Shown here one piece after another: positions 7,827 to 17,193 of a stretch of DNA of 38,006 nt; within the stretch, counting starts at the first letter, position 1; each line of letters opens with the position of its first letter. The notes beneath the pieces are model-generated. The model did no database searches and was not told the origin of the DNA. It saw nothing but the letters and a program-made list of their open reading frames with translations. This DNA is from Lachnospiraceae bacterium (GTDB lineage Bacteria; Bacillota; Clostridia; Lachnospirales; Lachnospiraceae): positions 1-38,006 of the forward strand of contig JAFTQM010000066.1 of assembly GCA_017462755.1 (NCBI GenBank). Direction: 5' to 3'. The position numbers were made by a program, and so were the translations under genes.

Positions 7827-8609
7827 CTATTTTTTACCAAACAGTCTACTGAAAAGTCCCTTCTTTTCGGTCAAATCAAGGTATGGCACTTCTTCACCGA
7901 TAATACGATGACAAATATTCATGTATGCCTTTCCTGCCAGTGTGTCACTGCCAACCAACGGCTCACCCTGATTGGTAGAAACTACGATATTCTCATCGTC
8001 CGGTACTACACCAATCAAATCAATCGCAAGAATTTCTACAACATCCTCACTGGACATCATATCGCCACGCTTTACCATGTCCATTCTCAAACGGTTTACA
8101 ATCAGATGGGTCTGCTTCATCTCATTGGCTTCTAACAATCCGATGATACGGTCTGCATCACGAACGGCAGAAACCTCCGGTGTAGTTACTACTAATGCTC
8201 TGTCTGCGCCTGCAATTGCGTTATGGAATCCCTGCTCAATACCTGCCGGACAGTCCATTAATATGTAATCAAATTCTTCTTTTAATTCTTCGCACAGCTT
8301 TTTCATCTGCTCCGGATTGACCGATGTCTTATCTTTGGTCTGTGCTGACGGCAACAGATAAAGATTCGGATATCTCTTATCCTTAATCAGTGCCTGCTTA
8401 ATACGGCAGGAGCCCTCGATTACATCTACCAGATTATAAACAATGCGGTTTTCCAATCCCATAACCACGTCAAGATTACGCAATCCGATATCGGTATCAA
8501 TCAACACTACTTTCTTATCAAGCTTTGCAAGGCCTGTACCAACGTTGGCTGTTGTCGTAGTTTTACCAACGCCTCCCTTGCCGGATGTAATAACAATTAC
8601 TTCACCCAT
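7827..8609 (-). CDS. minD: Septum-site determining ATPase MinD
   Basis: MinD is a deviant-Walker ParA-type ATPase that recruits MinC to the membrane. Signatures are VITSGKGGVGKTTTTAN (deviant Walker A), IDTDIGLRNLDVVMGLENR (switch region), YILMDCPAGIEQGF (Walker B region) and a C-terminal amphipathic tail ending KKGLFSRLFGKK, the membrane-targeting helix. The ATG at 8609 (MGEVIVI) is preferred over one two codons upstream because AGGAGG then sits nine bases away rather than three. The product is 260 residues, normal length, in the order minC-minD-minE. Confidence 0.95.
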   Translation of the reverse strand: MGEVIVITSGKGGVGKTTTTANVGTGLAKLDKKVVLIDTDIGLRNLDVVMGLENRIVYNLVDVIEGSCRIKQALIKDKRYPNLYLLPSAQTKDKTSVNPEQMKKLCEELKEEFDYILMDCPAGIEQGFHNAIAGADRALVVTTPEVSAVRDADRIIGLLEANEMKQTHLIVNRLRMDMVKRGDMMSSEDVVEILAIDLIGVVPDDENIVVSTNQGEPLVGSDTLAGKAYMNICHRIIGEEVPYLDLTEKKGLFSRLFGKK

Positions 8610-8623
8610 TTTCATAATCCTCC

Positions 8624-9289
8624 TTATAATCTGATATCATTCCATACTTTTTTGTTTAGCGGCTCCATATAGATATTGCCGTCCTCAAGGAATGCTATTT
8701 TTGCTTCTTTAACTTCATCTTTGGACGGTTCATCCGGGGAACGAGCAATCGTATCGGAAATTCGAATCTGCGTCGGTGCCATATCAAACGCCAGAACAAA
8801 TGCATTGGTGTTTCCACCAAAGCCCGCAAATGCCTGTCCCTTCAAGGCTCCCAATACGATGATATTTCCCTTGGACGTAACCGAAGCTCCGGGATTGACA
8901 TCTCCCAGAATAATGACACTGCTTTCAAAGGTCAATGCCTGACCGGAACGCAGATTGCCCTTATAGAACATACCTGAAGCCGCGGAAATATCCATCAGGC
9001 GCTCACTCAGCGTCTTTTCATACATTTTTTCGCGTTCTTCATTCGTGTCTACCAGACATACCACATTCAGCTCACAGCTCTCCGTAATAATATCCAACAA
9101 TTCCTTTTCCTGCTGTGGCAGCAGTGCTCTGCCTTCAAAGCCAAGCACCACCGGCGCAGAACCGAGAAATTTGGAAGAATCCTTGAATTTTTCCTCCACT
9201 GCTGTCTTGAGCTTATCGTATTCCAGTGCAGCATCCAGCACTACGGTAATTCCATGATTATTTCCTTTTATGATAACAGAATTATCCAT
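8624..9289 (-). CDS. minC: Septum-site determining protein MinC
   Basis: MinC inhibits FtsZ assembly away from mid-cell. The 221-residue product has an N-terminal FtsZ-interacting domain (about 1-100, with LVVLDAALEYDKL-like strands) and the C-terminal beta-helical domain with the MinC pattern VIILGDVNPGASVTSKGNII, then VLGALKGQAFAG and DMAPTQIRISDTIAR. Two adjacent ATG codons are possible; the second (9289) has GGAGG six bases upstream and is chosen. It overlaps nothing and precedes minD by 14 bases. Confidence 0.93.
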   Translation of the reverse strand: MDNSVIIKGNNHGITVVLDAALEYDKLKTAVEEKFKDSSKFLGSAPVVLGFEGRALLPQQEKELLDIITESCELNVVCLVDTNEEREKMYEKTLSERLMDISAASGMFYKGNLRSGQALTFESSVIILGDVNPGASVTSKGNIIVLGALKGQAFAGFGGNTNAFVLAFDMAPTQIRISDTIARSPDEPSKDEVKEAKIAFLEDGNIYMEPLNKKVWNDIRL

Positions 9290-9314
9290 CATCAACCTCC
9301 CAATCATGTATTTT

Positions 9315-12197
9315 TTAATCTGAAATCTTAATATTGGTAACGTTTCCTGCTTTTACATCGCCGGAAAGCAACGCTTCCTTGTTCTCATCATTAAAATAAA
9401 GACCTAATACCTCTCTGCCGATATAAGCAGCATTGGCAGAAGCATATCCGTTCGGAACCACAATCATAACACTGATTTCAGGCTCATCGTAAGGTGCATA
9501 AGCGGCGAATAATGCATGATGCGGCTTTGTTGTGCTAACCTGTGCGGTACCAGTCTTTCCGGCCACCTCAACGCCCAGGTCGCCATAGAGCTTATCCAAG
9601 GAGTTTGCCTTGGTATTAACTACATCATACATACCCTTTTGTACTGCCTTCCATTCACTCTGCGAGAACATCGTAATATCATTGTAGACCGATGTCTCAT
9701 TCTCGTATACCAGATTACCGCTCTTGTCCCGAACCTTATCCAACAACGTCAGATTGTTGCAGGTTCCGCCATTCGCAATCGTTGAAATATATTTTGCAAT
9801 CTGTACCGGTGCAAAGCTGTGATAATATCCGATGGAGGTACGCACCGCATCGCGGCTTGAAATCTTCGGAGTTGCCTCATAGATTTCAATTCCCGACGTT
9901 TCTGACAAACCAAACATCGCAGCATATTCCTGTATGGTAGCAATTCCCTGCGCATCGTTGTAGTTTCCGCGATTGTCCAACGAAAGCTCATATCCTATTT
10001 TGTAATAAAAATAGTTACAGGAATGCATGATTGCCTGAGATACATTAATCGAACCGTGAGTGGACGGATATTTCCAGCATTTTGGAGACGGGTCAACCTC
10101 TTCAAATAAACCAAGGTCTTTAATCTTGGTCGAGGTATTAATGACATCCTCGCCAAAGCCGACAAAGGACATCAGTGGCTTGAAGGTCGAACCGGTCGTC
10201 GTCATCTGCTGCGCCGGACGGTTAATCAGCGGAAGCGAATGGTCTGCCAACAGCTCAGAATAATATGCGGAATCAATTTTATTTGCCAGCATATTATTAT
10301 CATAGCTCGGATAAGTAACCATCGCCAAAAGCTCTCCCGTATTGACATCCGTAATCACTACGGAACCACTGCAAGGCTCCAAAGCCAGCTGCGCCGGTGT
10401 AATTTCCAGATTAGTCAGCTTTTCAATCATAAAATTGTACGCGGAAATTCTGCCGTTCTTCAGCTTCGTATAATCACTCTCGTTATATTCTATCACATTT
10501 TGCTCAAATAATAAAAGACAAATTTCTGTTCCGGTTAATTTTTTAGTAAAAATTAATGTGCGATAAATCTTTTTTTCAAATTCCTTGTCATCTTCAAAGT
10601 ATTCTAACACATATTCTACAATGATAGAAAAGATTTCTTCGGTCGTTTTATAGCTGTCACCGATTCCTAACACGGATAAATCAATCCAGTTGTTGGAAAT
10701 CGCATACTGTAAATACTCACTTAACGAAATCCGGTCATTGGTATAATCCAAATACACCGAATCCGTCTTATCTACCGCCGATGAAATAAAAATATTCTTT
10801 GGCGAATCCGAGGAGGCAAGCACGGAATAAACATAGTCGAGATACTCTTCCATCTCCTCTCCGGCATCCGGATTGGTGGTCTTGTTATCTAACGACAAAT
10901 ATTTCTGCAGGTTTGCAAAAATTGTTTCCCGCTTATTGTTAAAATAGCCAAGCACCTTTTGCTCCAGCTCCGAAGCATCTTCTGACTTGAATGCCTTAAT
11001 GTCAATTACATTGTTGTAAAGCAACGCATTATATACCTCATAAATCGGAATCTCAATACCGGCAGCAGACTCTCCCTTCGTTCCGTAATCCATGCTGTTA
11101 TTAATCTTGGAAATCAGGATTGCTGCGATATTTCGCTCCAAAATATGATAAATTGCCACCTGCAAATCGCGGTCAATCGATAAATAAACATCGTTTCCTG
11201 CAACCGGCTCAACGGTCGTTTTGCTGTCAAGAATCTTTCCGAGTGAATTGAGCGTCAGCGTCTGCGTTCCCTTGGTGCCGGCAAGATAGCTCTCCATGGA
11301 CTTTTCCATACCGGTTTTGCCGACCACATCGGTTGCCTTATAAATCTCCTGCTCCGCATTTAAGGTCTCCAACTCCGTCGTTGTAATCAGACCGGTATAG
11401 CCCAAAATATGTGCAAAATACTGACTGTCATAATATACGCGGGAGGTAATCTGCTTTACTTCCACGCCCGGAATATCCGCCATATTTTCTTTGATGGCAG
11501 CAACGGTTACATCATCCACATCCGAAGCAAGCGTAATCTGACTGTACTGCGGATTTAAAATCATCAGATTATAGCGAACCACCATTATCTTGTAAGCTTC
11601 CTCTAACGTATACTCGTCGGAAATATTAAACATAACACCGTTTTCTTTGTCTCCGTAGCGCAGAAACTGGAATACCTGCTCTGCCGTTGCACTCCGCTGC
11701 GCTTCACTCAATTCGGACACATATCTCAGACAGTACGCGTTTTTCTTGAAACGCAGCTGCGCATTATCCGTTACGTTAAAGGTCAGATAATGCTTGATAC
11801 CGTCTTCGGTTTCTCGCTCTTTTAAATCAATGCCGAAATCCAGTTCCAGCTCATAGCCGTGACGCTCCAACAGTTGAATCAGCTGCCATATCATGGCATT
11901 CTTTTCTGCATTCGTGGAAACCAGTGCGGTATTGCTCATTACCACTGCGTAGCTGAGTACATTGTCCGTCAGCTGCACGCCGTTCCTGTCATAAAAATTA
12001 CCTCGCGTACTCGTAATGTCACGTTCTTCCGTAATCTTCGTTACCTCATCCTCCGGCATATCCGTCGTACCGTTTACAATCTGCATCTGAAAGGTCTGAC
12101 GAATCAAAATAAAAAACATAATGCAGAAAATAAGCAACAAAGGAATCAGGCGGTTATTCAATATATTCTTCAATTTTTCCAAAAAAATATCAAACAC
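9315..12197 (-). CDS. mrdA: Elongation-specific penicillin-binding protein 2 with large insertion
   Basis: This class B transpeptidase cross-links peptidoglycan with RodA during elongation. One N-terminal helix (about 14-37) anchors it, followed by the dimerisation domain. The transpeptidase motifs are S-T-F-K (Ser670, in TTGSTFKPLMS), S-C-N (726, HSCNYFYY) and K-T-G (881, AGKTGTAQVS). At 960 residues it is far longer than E. coli PBP2 (633). About 250 residues (roughly 358-610) of charged, mostly helical sequence with no recognised domain lie between the ERNIAAILI helix and the GSVVITDVNTGELLAMVTYP strand that opens the catalytic domain. The start is GTG, with AGGAGA upstream. Confidence 0.93.
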   Translation of the reverse strand: MFDIFLEKLKNILNNRLIPLLLIFCIMFFILIRQTFQMQIVNGTTDMPEDEVTKITEERDITSTRGNFYDRNGVQLTDNVLSYAVVMSNTALVSTNAEKNAMIWQLIQLLERHGYELELDFGIDLKERETEDGIKHYLTFNVTDNAQLRFKKNAYCLRYVSELSEAQRSATAEQVFQFLRYGDKENGVMFNISDEYTLEEAYKIMVVRYNLMILNPQYSQITLASDVDDVTVAAIKENMADIPGVEVKQITSRVYYDSQYFAHILGYTGLITTTELETLNAEQEIYKATDVVGKTGMEKSMESYLAGTKGTQTLTLNSLGKILDSKTTVEPVAGNDVYLSIDRDLQVAIYHILERNIAAILISKINNSMDYGTKGESAAGIEIPIYEVYNALLYNNVIDIKAFKSEDASELEQKVLGYFNNKRETIFANLQKYLSLDNKTTNPDAGEEMEEYLDYVYSVLASSDSPKNIFISSAVDKTDSVYLDYTNDRISLSEYLQYAISNNWIDLSVLGIGDSYKTTEEIFSIIVEYVLEYFEDDKEFEKKIYRTLIFTKKLTGTEICLLLFEQNVIEYNESDYTKLKNGRISAYNFMIEKLTNLEITPAQLALEPCSGSVVITDVNTGELLAMVTYPSYDNNMLANKIDSAYYSELLADHSLPLINRPAQQMTTTGSTFKPLMSFVGFGEDVINTSTKIKDLGLFEEVDPSPKCWKYPSTHGSINVSQAIMHSCNYFYYKIGYELSLDNRGNYNDAQGIATIQEYAAMFGLSETSGIEIYEATPKISSRDAVRTSIGYYHSFAPVQIAKYISTIANGGTCNNLTLLDKVRDKSGNLVYENETSVYNDITMFSQSEWKAVQKGMYDVVNTKANSLDKLYGDLGVEVAGKTGTAQVSTTKPHHALFAAYAPYDEPEISVMIVVPNGYASANAAYIGREVLGLYFNDENKEALLSGDVKAGNVTNIKISD

Positions 12198-12200
12198 CGA

Positions 12201-12707
12201 TTATCTCTCCTTGTTTTCAAAATGCGCCAGCATCAGATGAAGCATCTGAAACAGCTTATAAAACAAAATTGCAACAAATAAAGTATAGACTACTCTCGGC
12301 AGAATAATCTTTCCGAAATAATATCCAAACTTCAGATTTCCCTGAAGCATCACGACAAAGAAATAATAAAGCAGATTGTACAAAAGCTCACTGACCGTTA
12401 TCAGCGCCATCGGCAGCAGATAATCCTCACGGTCAAAAATCTTATTGGAATATCCGTTCAAAAAGCCTATCAGCATATAAAAAATGGCGCAGATTCCAAC
12501 CACGTCTCCCATGCATAAATCCATCAGGAGTCCAGCCAAAAAACCGGTCAACATTCCTGCCTTCTGACCGCGAAAAAACGCAGTTGATACAACAAGAATA
12601 AGCAGGATATCGGGTACGACACCTGCCAGTTCAAAGTAAGAAAAGACGGAACTTTGCAACAGATATGATATTATTATTTCTATCAGAACGACTATACTGC
12701 GAATCAC
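12201..12707 (-). CDS. mreD: Rod shape-determining protein MreD
   Basis: MreD is the polytopic membrane partner of MreC in the elongation complex. The 168-residue product has five or six hydrophobic helices, an N-terminus of the form IRSIVVLIEIIISYLLQSSV, and the family's VVPDILLILVVSTAFFRGQ segment followed by a GFLAGLLMDL turn. The start is GTG at 12707, with GAGG seven bases upstream. It ends four bases before the PBP2 start, indicating tight co-translation. Identification rests on topology and its place between mreC and PBP2, as MreD sequences diverge. Confidence 0.9.
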   Translation of the reverse strand: MIRSIVVLIEIIISYLLQSSVFSYFELAGVVPDILLILVVSTAFFRGQKAGMLTGFLAGLLMDLCMGDVVGICAIFYMLIGFLNGYSNKIFDREDYLLPMALITVSELLYNLLYYFFVVMLQGNLKFGYYFGKIILPRVVYTLFVAILFYKLFQMLHLMLAHFENKER

Positions 12708-12731
12708 AAAACTACCTCTATCATTTTCTTT

Positions 12732-13589
12732 TTACTCATCCATCGTTTTCTTCAATTCTGTAATTACCAGAACGTTTTCCAAATGTTCAAAATCCACCAC
12801 CGGCATCAGATATGCCGTCCTTGCCATATTGCTGGAATCCATTTCAATATTGCTGACATAGCCAATCAGAATGCCCGGCAGATATTTATCACTGATATGC
12901 GAAGTAACAATTTCATAATTTTCTTCGACTTCCGCATTCAGGCGAATGGATTCTACCCGGATATAGCCATCTTCCAACAGCTCCAAATCACCCTTGACAT
13001 CACAGGTATCGTTGGTTTTTAAAAACATACCGCTGACATAGCTGACATCATCAATAATGGAACGCACCTTTGCATACCGTTTGCCGACCTCGGTAACAAT
13101 TCCTACCAGACCATTGCCGGCAATCACATTCATATCCTTTGCAATGCCGTCTTCCGAGCCTTTATCAATCGTAAACACGCTGTAATAGCCGTTGGAATCC
13201 TTGGCTATTACACTTGCAGCTATCATCGGATAATCCGAATATTTCTGTCCTACTTCATACAATTCCCGTAACGCTGCCAGCTCATAGCCGTCCGAAACCA
13301 GTATACTGTTTTGGATTTTCAGACTTTCGATTTCTGCCTTCAACGCTTCATTTTCTGCCTGAAGCTCTGCCTTACTGTCCATCAGCTCGATTTGTTCCGT
13401 CAGATAGGTACCGATGGTATTGATTCCCTTCTGCATCGGCGTTACCAAATCTCCTACCCAGGTCTTAACCGGAGCAAAACTGTCCTTATAACGATAAGAA
13501 ATATAAATCAATACAACGCCAACAAACAAAAGCGCATACAGCAGATGCTTGGGACGCAGATACACCCTGCGCGCTTTTCTACGTTTCAT
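12732..13589 (-). CDS. mreC: Rod shape-determining protein MreC
   Basis: MreC is a bitopic membrane protein that activates PBP2/RodA. The 285-residue product has a basic N-terminus (MKRRKARRVYLRPKH), one helix (about 14-30) and a coiled coil (about 65-100, ELMDSKAELQAENEALKAEI). The extracytoplasmic beta-barrel region follows, with MIAASVIAKDSNGYYSVFTI and GLVGIVTEVGKRYAKVRSII. Length and order are typical. A GAGG site lies seven bases before the ATG. Confidence 0.95.
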   Translation of the reverse strand: MKRRKARRVYLRPKHLLYALLFVGVVLIYISYRYKDSFAPVKTWVGDLVTPMQKGINTIGTYLTEQIELMDSKAELQAENEALKAEIESLKIQNSILVSDGYELAALRELYEVGQKYSDYPMIAASVIAKDSNGYYSVFTIDKGSEDGIAKDMNVIAGNGLVGIVTEVGKRYAKVRSIIDDVSYVSGMFLKTNDTCDVKGDLELLEDGYIRVESIRLNAEVEENYEIVTSHISDKYLPGILIGYVSNIEMDSSNMARTAYLMPVVDFEHLENVLVITELKKTMDE

Positions 13590-13604
13590 AATTTAACCTC
13601 ATTC

Positions 13605-13620
13605 TGCTGTCGCTACAGCA
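13605..13620 (-). other. Small hairpin in the mreB-mreC gap
   Basis: TGCTGT-AGCG-ACAGCA forms a 6-bp stem with a 4-base loop just upstream of the mreC ribosome site. It has no T-run, so it is not a terminator. It could act as an mRNA processing or stability element between mreB and mreC, but nothing in the sequence proves this. Confidence 0.3.
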
Positions 13621-13633
13621 CTCATAAAATAAA

Positions 13634-14662
13634 TCAGCCGCCATAATAGGTCTGCTTTAAGGTCAGTGCCAGAGACGAAAGCTTATTGTTCTCGATAATG
13701 CGGCCGATGCCCTTAACTACAGTATTGGCAGGATCCTCACAGATATTGATATCCAACTCCGTCTCCTGTGCCATCAGTTGATCCAATGCATAGATATTTG
13801 CCGAACCTCCGGTCAGATATACACCGGAATCAATAATATCCGCAGAAATTTCCGGCGGAGTCTTTTCGAGAATAATACGCACGGCATCCACGATACTATG
13901 CATATACTCTGCGATTGCCTCATAAACAAAAGCAGACGAGATTTCACGCTCTACCGGCAAACCAGACAACACGTCTCTTCCATATACCTTAATGGTCTTT
14001 TCTACCTTTGGCGGCAATGCGCAGCCAAGCTCCTTCTTAATAATCTCAGCCGTCTTCTGACCGATAATCAGGTTGTAGGTCTTCTTTACGTTGAGAATAA
14101 TGGACTCGTCCATTTTGTTTCCGCCCACGGTAATCAGCTTACTTAATACGATACCGCCAAGAGAAATAACGGATACCTCTGTTGTATCCGCACCAACGTC
14201 TACAATCATCACACCCTGTGCATTCATTACATCCAGACCCGCACCAAGCGCATCTGCAATCGGCTTCTCAACGATACGAATCTTCTTTGCCTTTGCATTC
14301 GAGCTTGCTACCAGATCAAAAAAGGCACGCTTCTCCACCTCGGTAATATCCGTTGGTGCAGCTACTAAAAATTCCGAACCGGTAATCTTGCCATGCTCTC
14401 TGGACAGCTTATCAAATGCCTGATTCAGCAGCGAAAGCATATTGGCAATATCTGCAATAACACCATTCTTCACCGGATAGTCTACGATAATGTTTGCCGG
14501 AGATTTTCCGTACATTTCGTATGCATCGTCTCCGATAGCAATGACCTGATTGCCGTTTGCAACCGCAATTATGTTCTTTGCATCAAAAATGACACCATCG
14601 TTTTTCTTGTATATTTTAAGTGTACTTGTACCAAAATCAATTCCAAATATCTTGCCAGCCAT
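13634..14662 (-). CDS. mreB: Actin-like rod shape-determining protein MreB
   Basis: MreB forms membrane-bound filaments that guide elongation synthesis. The 342-residue sequence carries the actin-fold nucleotide motifs: IFGIDFGTSTLKIY (phosphate 1, residues 4-17), VMIVDVGADTTEVSVISLGG (phosphate 2, about 150-170) and GVYLTGGSAN (adenosine, about 283-292), plus YPVKNGVIADI. A GAGG site precedes the ATG. It sits between radC and mreC, the classic Firmicutes order. The sequence is closer to MreB/Mbl than to ParM-type actins. Confidence 0.95.
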   Translation of the reverse strand: MAGKIFGIDFGTSTLKIYKKNDGVIFDAKNIIAVANGNQVIAIGDDAYEMYGKSPANIIVDYPVKNGVIADIANMLSLLNQAFDKLSREHGKITGSEFLVAAPTDITEVEKRAFFDLVASSNAKAKKIRIVEKPIADALGAGLDVMNAQGVMIVDVGADTTEVSVISLGGIVLSKLITVGGNKMDESIILNVKKTYNLIIGQKTAEIIKKELGCALPPKVEKTIKVYGRDVLSGLPVEREISSAFVYEAIAEYMHSIVDAVRIILEKTPPEISADIIDSGVYLTGGSANIYALDQLMAQETELDINICEDPANTVVKGIGRIIENNKLSSLALTLKQTYYGG

Positions 14663-14680
14663 TCTTTTCCCTCACTCCTG

Positions 14681-15382
14681 TTATAAATAACCTTTTTCAC
14701 GAAAGCTCAGATACTGATTGTCGCCGATGATAATGTGATCCATCAGATGAATATCCAGTAATCGTCCTGCCTGAGCAATGCGTGATGTAATTGCCATATC
14801 ATCCTTGCTTGCGTTCGGATCTCCGCTCGGATGATTGTGAACCAGTATAATGTTCACTGCCTCCCGGCGTACCGCTTCAATAAATATTTCACGCGGCGAC
14901 ACCAGAGAAGAATTTACCGTCCCTGTCGTAATCAGCTTTTCGCCAAGAAAAATGCAGCGGGTATTAAAAAACAGCACATGTACCTGCTCTACCTCCAAAA
15001 AGCGCAGAGACTGCATATAATATTCTGCAATCGCCGCAGGCTCTGTAAATACCGGTTTCTTGCGAAAGCTTGTCCGGGAAAGTCTGCCCGAAAGCTCTGC
15101 AATACAGAGCAGCTTTATCGCCTTTACTCTGCCAATGCCGTGAATCCGCACCAGTTCAGGATAACTCATCCGTGCAAGTCCGGCAAGATTTTGCTCTTTG
15201 CTTTGTGCCAAAACCCGGGTCGCCAGCTCAACCGCCGTCTCATTCCGGGTACCGGTCTGCAAAATCACAGCCAAAAGCTCTGCATCCGAAAGCGTCTGCA
15301 CACCATTCTGCTCACATTTTTCATAGGGACGCTCCGATTCCGGAAGCTCCTTCATCTTTCGTTTTTCTGCCAAATATTCCAT
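14681..15382 (-). CDS. radC: RadC family JAB1/MPN-domain protein
   Basis: The 233-residue protein has an N-terminal helix-hairpin-helix region (LSDAELLAVILQTGT; PELVRIHGIGRVKAIKL, about 30-95) and a C-terminal JAB1/MPN metalloprotease-like domain. The metal motif reads LVHNHPSGDPNASKDD (about 180-195), matching the His-x-His-x(10)-Asp pattern. The old 'DNA repair' label for RadC is not supported by later work, and the true role is unsettled. The ATG has AAGGA at normal distance. It lies directly upstream of mreB, a widely conserved neighbourhood. Confidence 0.95.
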   Translation of the reverse strand: MEYLAEKRKMKELPESERPYEKCEQNGVQTLSDAELLAVILQTGTRNETAVELATRVLAQSKEQNLAGLARMSYPELVRIHGIGRVKAIKLLCIAELSGRLSRTSFRKKPVFTEPAAIAEYYMQSLRFLEVEQVHVLFFNTRCIFLGEKLITTGTVNSSLVSPREIFIEAVRREAVNIILVHNHPSGDPNASKDDMAITSRIAQAGRLLDIHLMDHIIIGDNQYLSFREKGYL

Positions 15383-15430
15383 ATACCATCCTTTCGTCTT
15401 CTCTCCAGAAAGCGTAAAGGATTACCGGCA

Positions 15431-15703
15431 TTAAATTTTGCGGTAAATCAAAATGGAAATCAGAACTCCAATGATACTTGCGATTGTAATTCGAATCGAA
15501 AGTCCGAAGTGAATCACAATGACACCGAGATTCAGCGAAAAATATCCGTTTGTTCCGGAACCAATGCCAAATTCCTGACCGTAATTCAACCAGGAAAGCC
15601 ACGAAATATCTCTTGCCAGATATCCTAAAAAGCCTCCAATCACAACACCCGCCAGAATTAAAAGAAGCAATGCCCAGGAATTTTTCCCTATTTCTCTTGA
15701 CAT
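15431..15703 (-). CDS. DUF4321 family membrane protein
   Basis: This 90-residue protein has two hydrophobic helices (about 9-28 and 60-86). A short loop between them carries LNYGQEFGIGSGTNGYFSLN. That loop and the LGVIVIHFGLSIRITIAS segment match DUF4321, a small membrane family regularly found before radC/mreB in Clostridia. Function is unknown, but the fixed position suggests a link to shape or wall genes. It is the first gene after the promoter-like site at 15739-15767. Confidence 0.85.
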   Translation of the reverse strand: MSREIGKNSWALLLLILAGVVIGGFLGYLARDISWLSWLNYGQEFGIGSGTNGYFSLNLGVIVIHFGLSIRITIASIIGVLISILIYRKI

Positions 15704-15738
15704 AAATCACCAGACTCCCTTCGCAAATAATCGTATAT

Positions 15739-15767
15739 ATTTTAACACATTTTCCTGTGTTTGTATA
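15739..15767 (-). promoter_or_regulatory. Likely promoter of the DUF4321-radC-mre-min-rodA operon
   Basis: On the minus strand TATACA (15762-15767) and TAAAAT (15739-15744) are 17 bases apart, about 36 bases before the DUF4321 start. The -35 match is only fair (4 of 6 to TTGACA). The 136-base gap here is the largest in the block, which makes it the natural place for a promoter. Confidence 0.45.
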
Positions 15768-15796
15768 CTGTATTTTTTATTTGAACGCATAATTAA

Positions 15797-15828
15797 GTTG
15801 CAGCTTTACCTTGCGGCTCCACTGCAAC
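15797..15828 (-). terminator. Weak hairpin after the methionine gamma-lyase-like gene
   Basis: GTTGCAG (15797-15803) pairs with CTGCAAC (15822-15828) across an 18-base loop, a few bases after the stop codon. There is only a broken T-run on the minus strand (CTTAATTAT), so termination would be partial and read-through into the shape operon is possible. Confidence 0.35.
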
Positions 15829-15839
15829 CTCTCTCCACT

Positions 15840-17132
15840 TTATAACTCAATCAGCCCTGCTTCTAATAGCTTTTGCGCAGACATCATGATACCGAATTTT
15901 GCATGATACCAGGTCAGACCACCCTGAAAATATACTGCATACGGCTCCGTTAACGGACCGTCTGCCGACAGCTCAATGGAGCTTCCCTGTACAAAAGCAC
16001 CTGCTGCCATAATGACATCGGACTGATAGCCCGGCATTGCCCAAGGCTCCGGTGTTACATAGGAATCTACCGGCGCTGCTGCCTGAATTCCCTTACAGAA
16101 TGCAATCAGACGCTCCGGTGTCTTTAACGTAACCGCCTGAATGATGTCATGTCTGGATTCTGTTCCGTTCGGAATCACCGGAAATCCCAGACCCTCATAC
16201 AGATTTGCTGCGAAAATCGCACCCTTTAACGCACCTGCCGTTACCACCGGTGCCATAAAAAAGCCTTGGAAAAACTGCTGATTCAGTCCCAGCGTCGCTC
16301 CGACCTCCTTACCAAGCCCCGGTGCCGTCAAACGATACGCACACTGCTCAATCAAATCCTCTCTGCCGACAATATAACCGCCGATTGGTGCCAGACCACC
16401 GCCCGGATTTTTAATCAAAGAACCAACACACATATCAGCACCGACATCGCTCGGCTCAATGGTTTCTACAAATTCTCCGTAGCAGTTATCTACCATACAG
16501 ATAACATCCGGACGAATGCTCTTAATAAACTGAATCAATTCCCCGATTCTTGCTACTGAAAGCGTCGGGCGGGTCTGATAGCCCTTGGAGCGCTGGATGG
16601 TTACCAGCTTGGTACGCTCGTTCAATGCCTTGCGGATTCCATCGTAATCAAATCCTCCATCCGGAAGCAAATCCACCTGCGCATAGCTCACGCCGTACTC
16701 TTTTAAGGAGCCGGTCGTATGTCCGCCTTCCTCGGTATCATGGATTCCGATTACACCCTCTAAGGTATCGTAAGGCTTTCCGACCGGAGATAACAGTTCA
16801 TCTCCCGGACGCAGATTTGCCGCCAAAGCTACCGTAAGCGCATGCGTACCGCAGGTCAGCTGCGGACGTACCAATGCAGACTCGGCATGAAAAACATCTG
16901 CATATACTGCTTCTAAAATATCACGGCCGATATCGTTGTAGCCATATCCGGTAGAGGCCTGAAAGCATGCTTCGGATACCTTGTTTTTCTGCATCGCCTT
17001 TAGCACCTTCATTTGATTGTACTCTGCCACCCGGTCAATTTCGTCAAAGCGTTCCTTTAAGCCATTTAAAATCGTTTCACAATGTGTATATAATGATGGA
17101 GCAATTCCAAGCTCCTGATACATTTGTTCCAT
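15840..17132 (-). CDS. Methionine gamma-lyase-like PLP enzyme (aluminium-resistance family)
   Basis: The 430-residue protein belongs to the Cys/Met-metabolism fold-I PLP enzymes formerly called 'aluminium resistance protein' (YnbB group). The PLP lysine is in CVGSLIKNPGGGLAPIGGY. Other family segments are STGYGYNDIGRDILEAVYA, VRPQLTCGTHALTVALAANL and MVDNCYGEFVE, and the C-terminus has YFQGGLTWYHAKFGIM. The exact substrate is not established for the family. Two nearby ATG codons are possible (17132 or 17123); the second has the better-spaced AAGGA. It follows miaA and a membrane protein in the same direction. Confidence 0.9.
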   Translation of the reverse strand: MEQMYQELGIAPSLYTHCETILNGLKERFDEIDRVAEYNQMKVLKAMQKNKVSEACFQASTGYGYNDIGRDILEAVYADVFHAESALVRPQLTCGTHALTVALAANLRPGDELLSPVGKPYDTLEGVIGIHDTEEGGHTTGSLKEYGVSYAQVDLLPDGGFDYDGIRKALNERTKLVTIQRSKGYQTRPTLSVARIGELIQFIKSIRPDVICMVDNCYGEFVETIEPSDVGADMCVGSLIKNPGGGLAPIGGYIVGREDLIEQCAYRLTAPGLGKEVGATLGLNQQFFQGFFMAPVVTAGALKGAIFAANLYEGLGFPVIPNGTESRHDIIQAVTLKTPERLIAFCKGIQAAAPVDSYVTPEPWAMPGYQSDVIMAAGAFVQGSSIELSADGPLTEPYAVYFQGGLTWYHAKFGIMMSAQKLLEAGLIEL

Positions 17133-17193
17133 CCTTTATCCATTCCTTTCTATTTTCACCCCAAAGCAATCCTTACTGCCGTATGGTTTCCGG

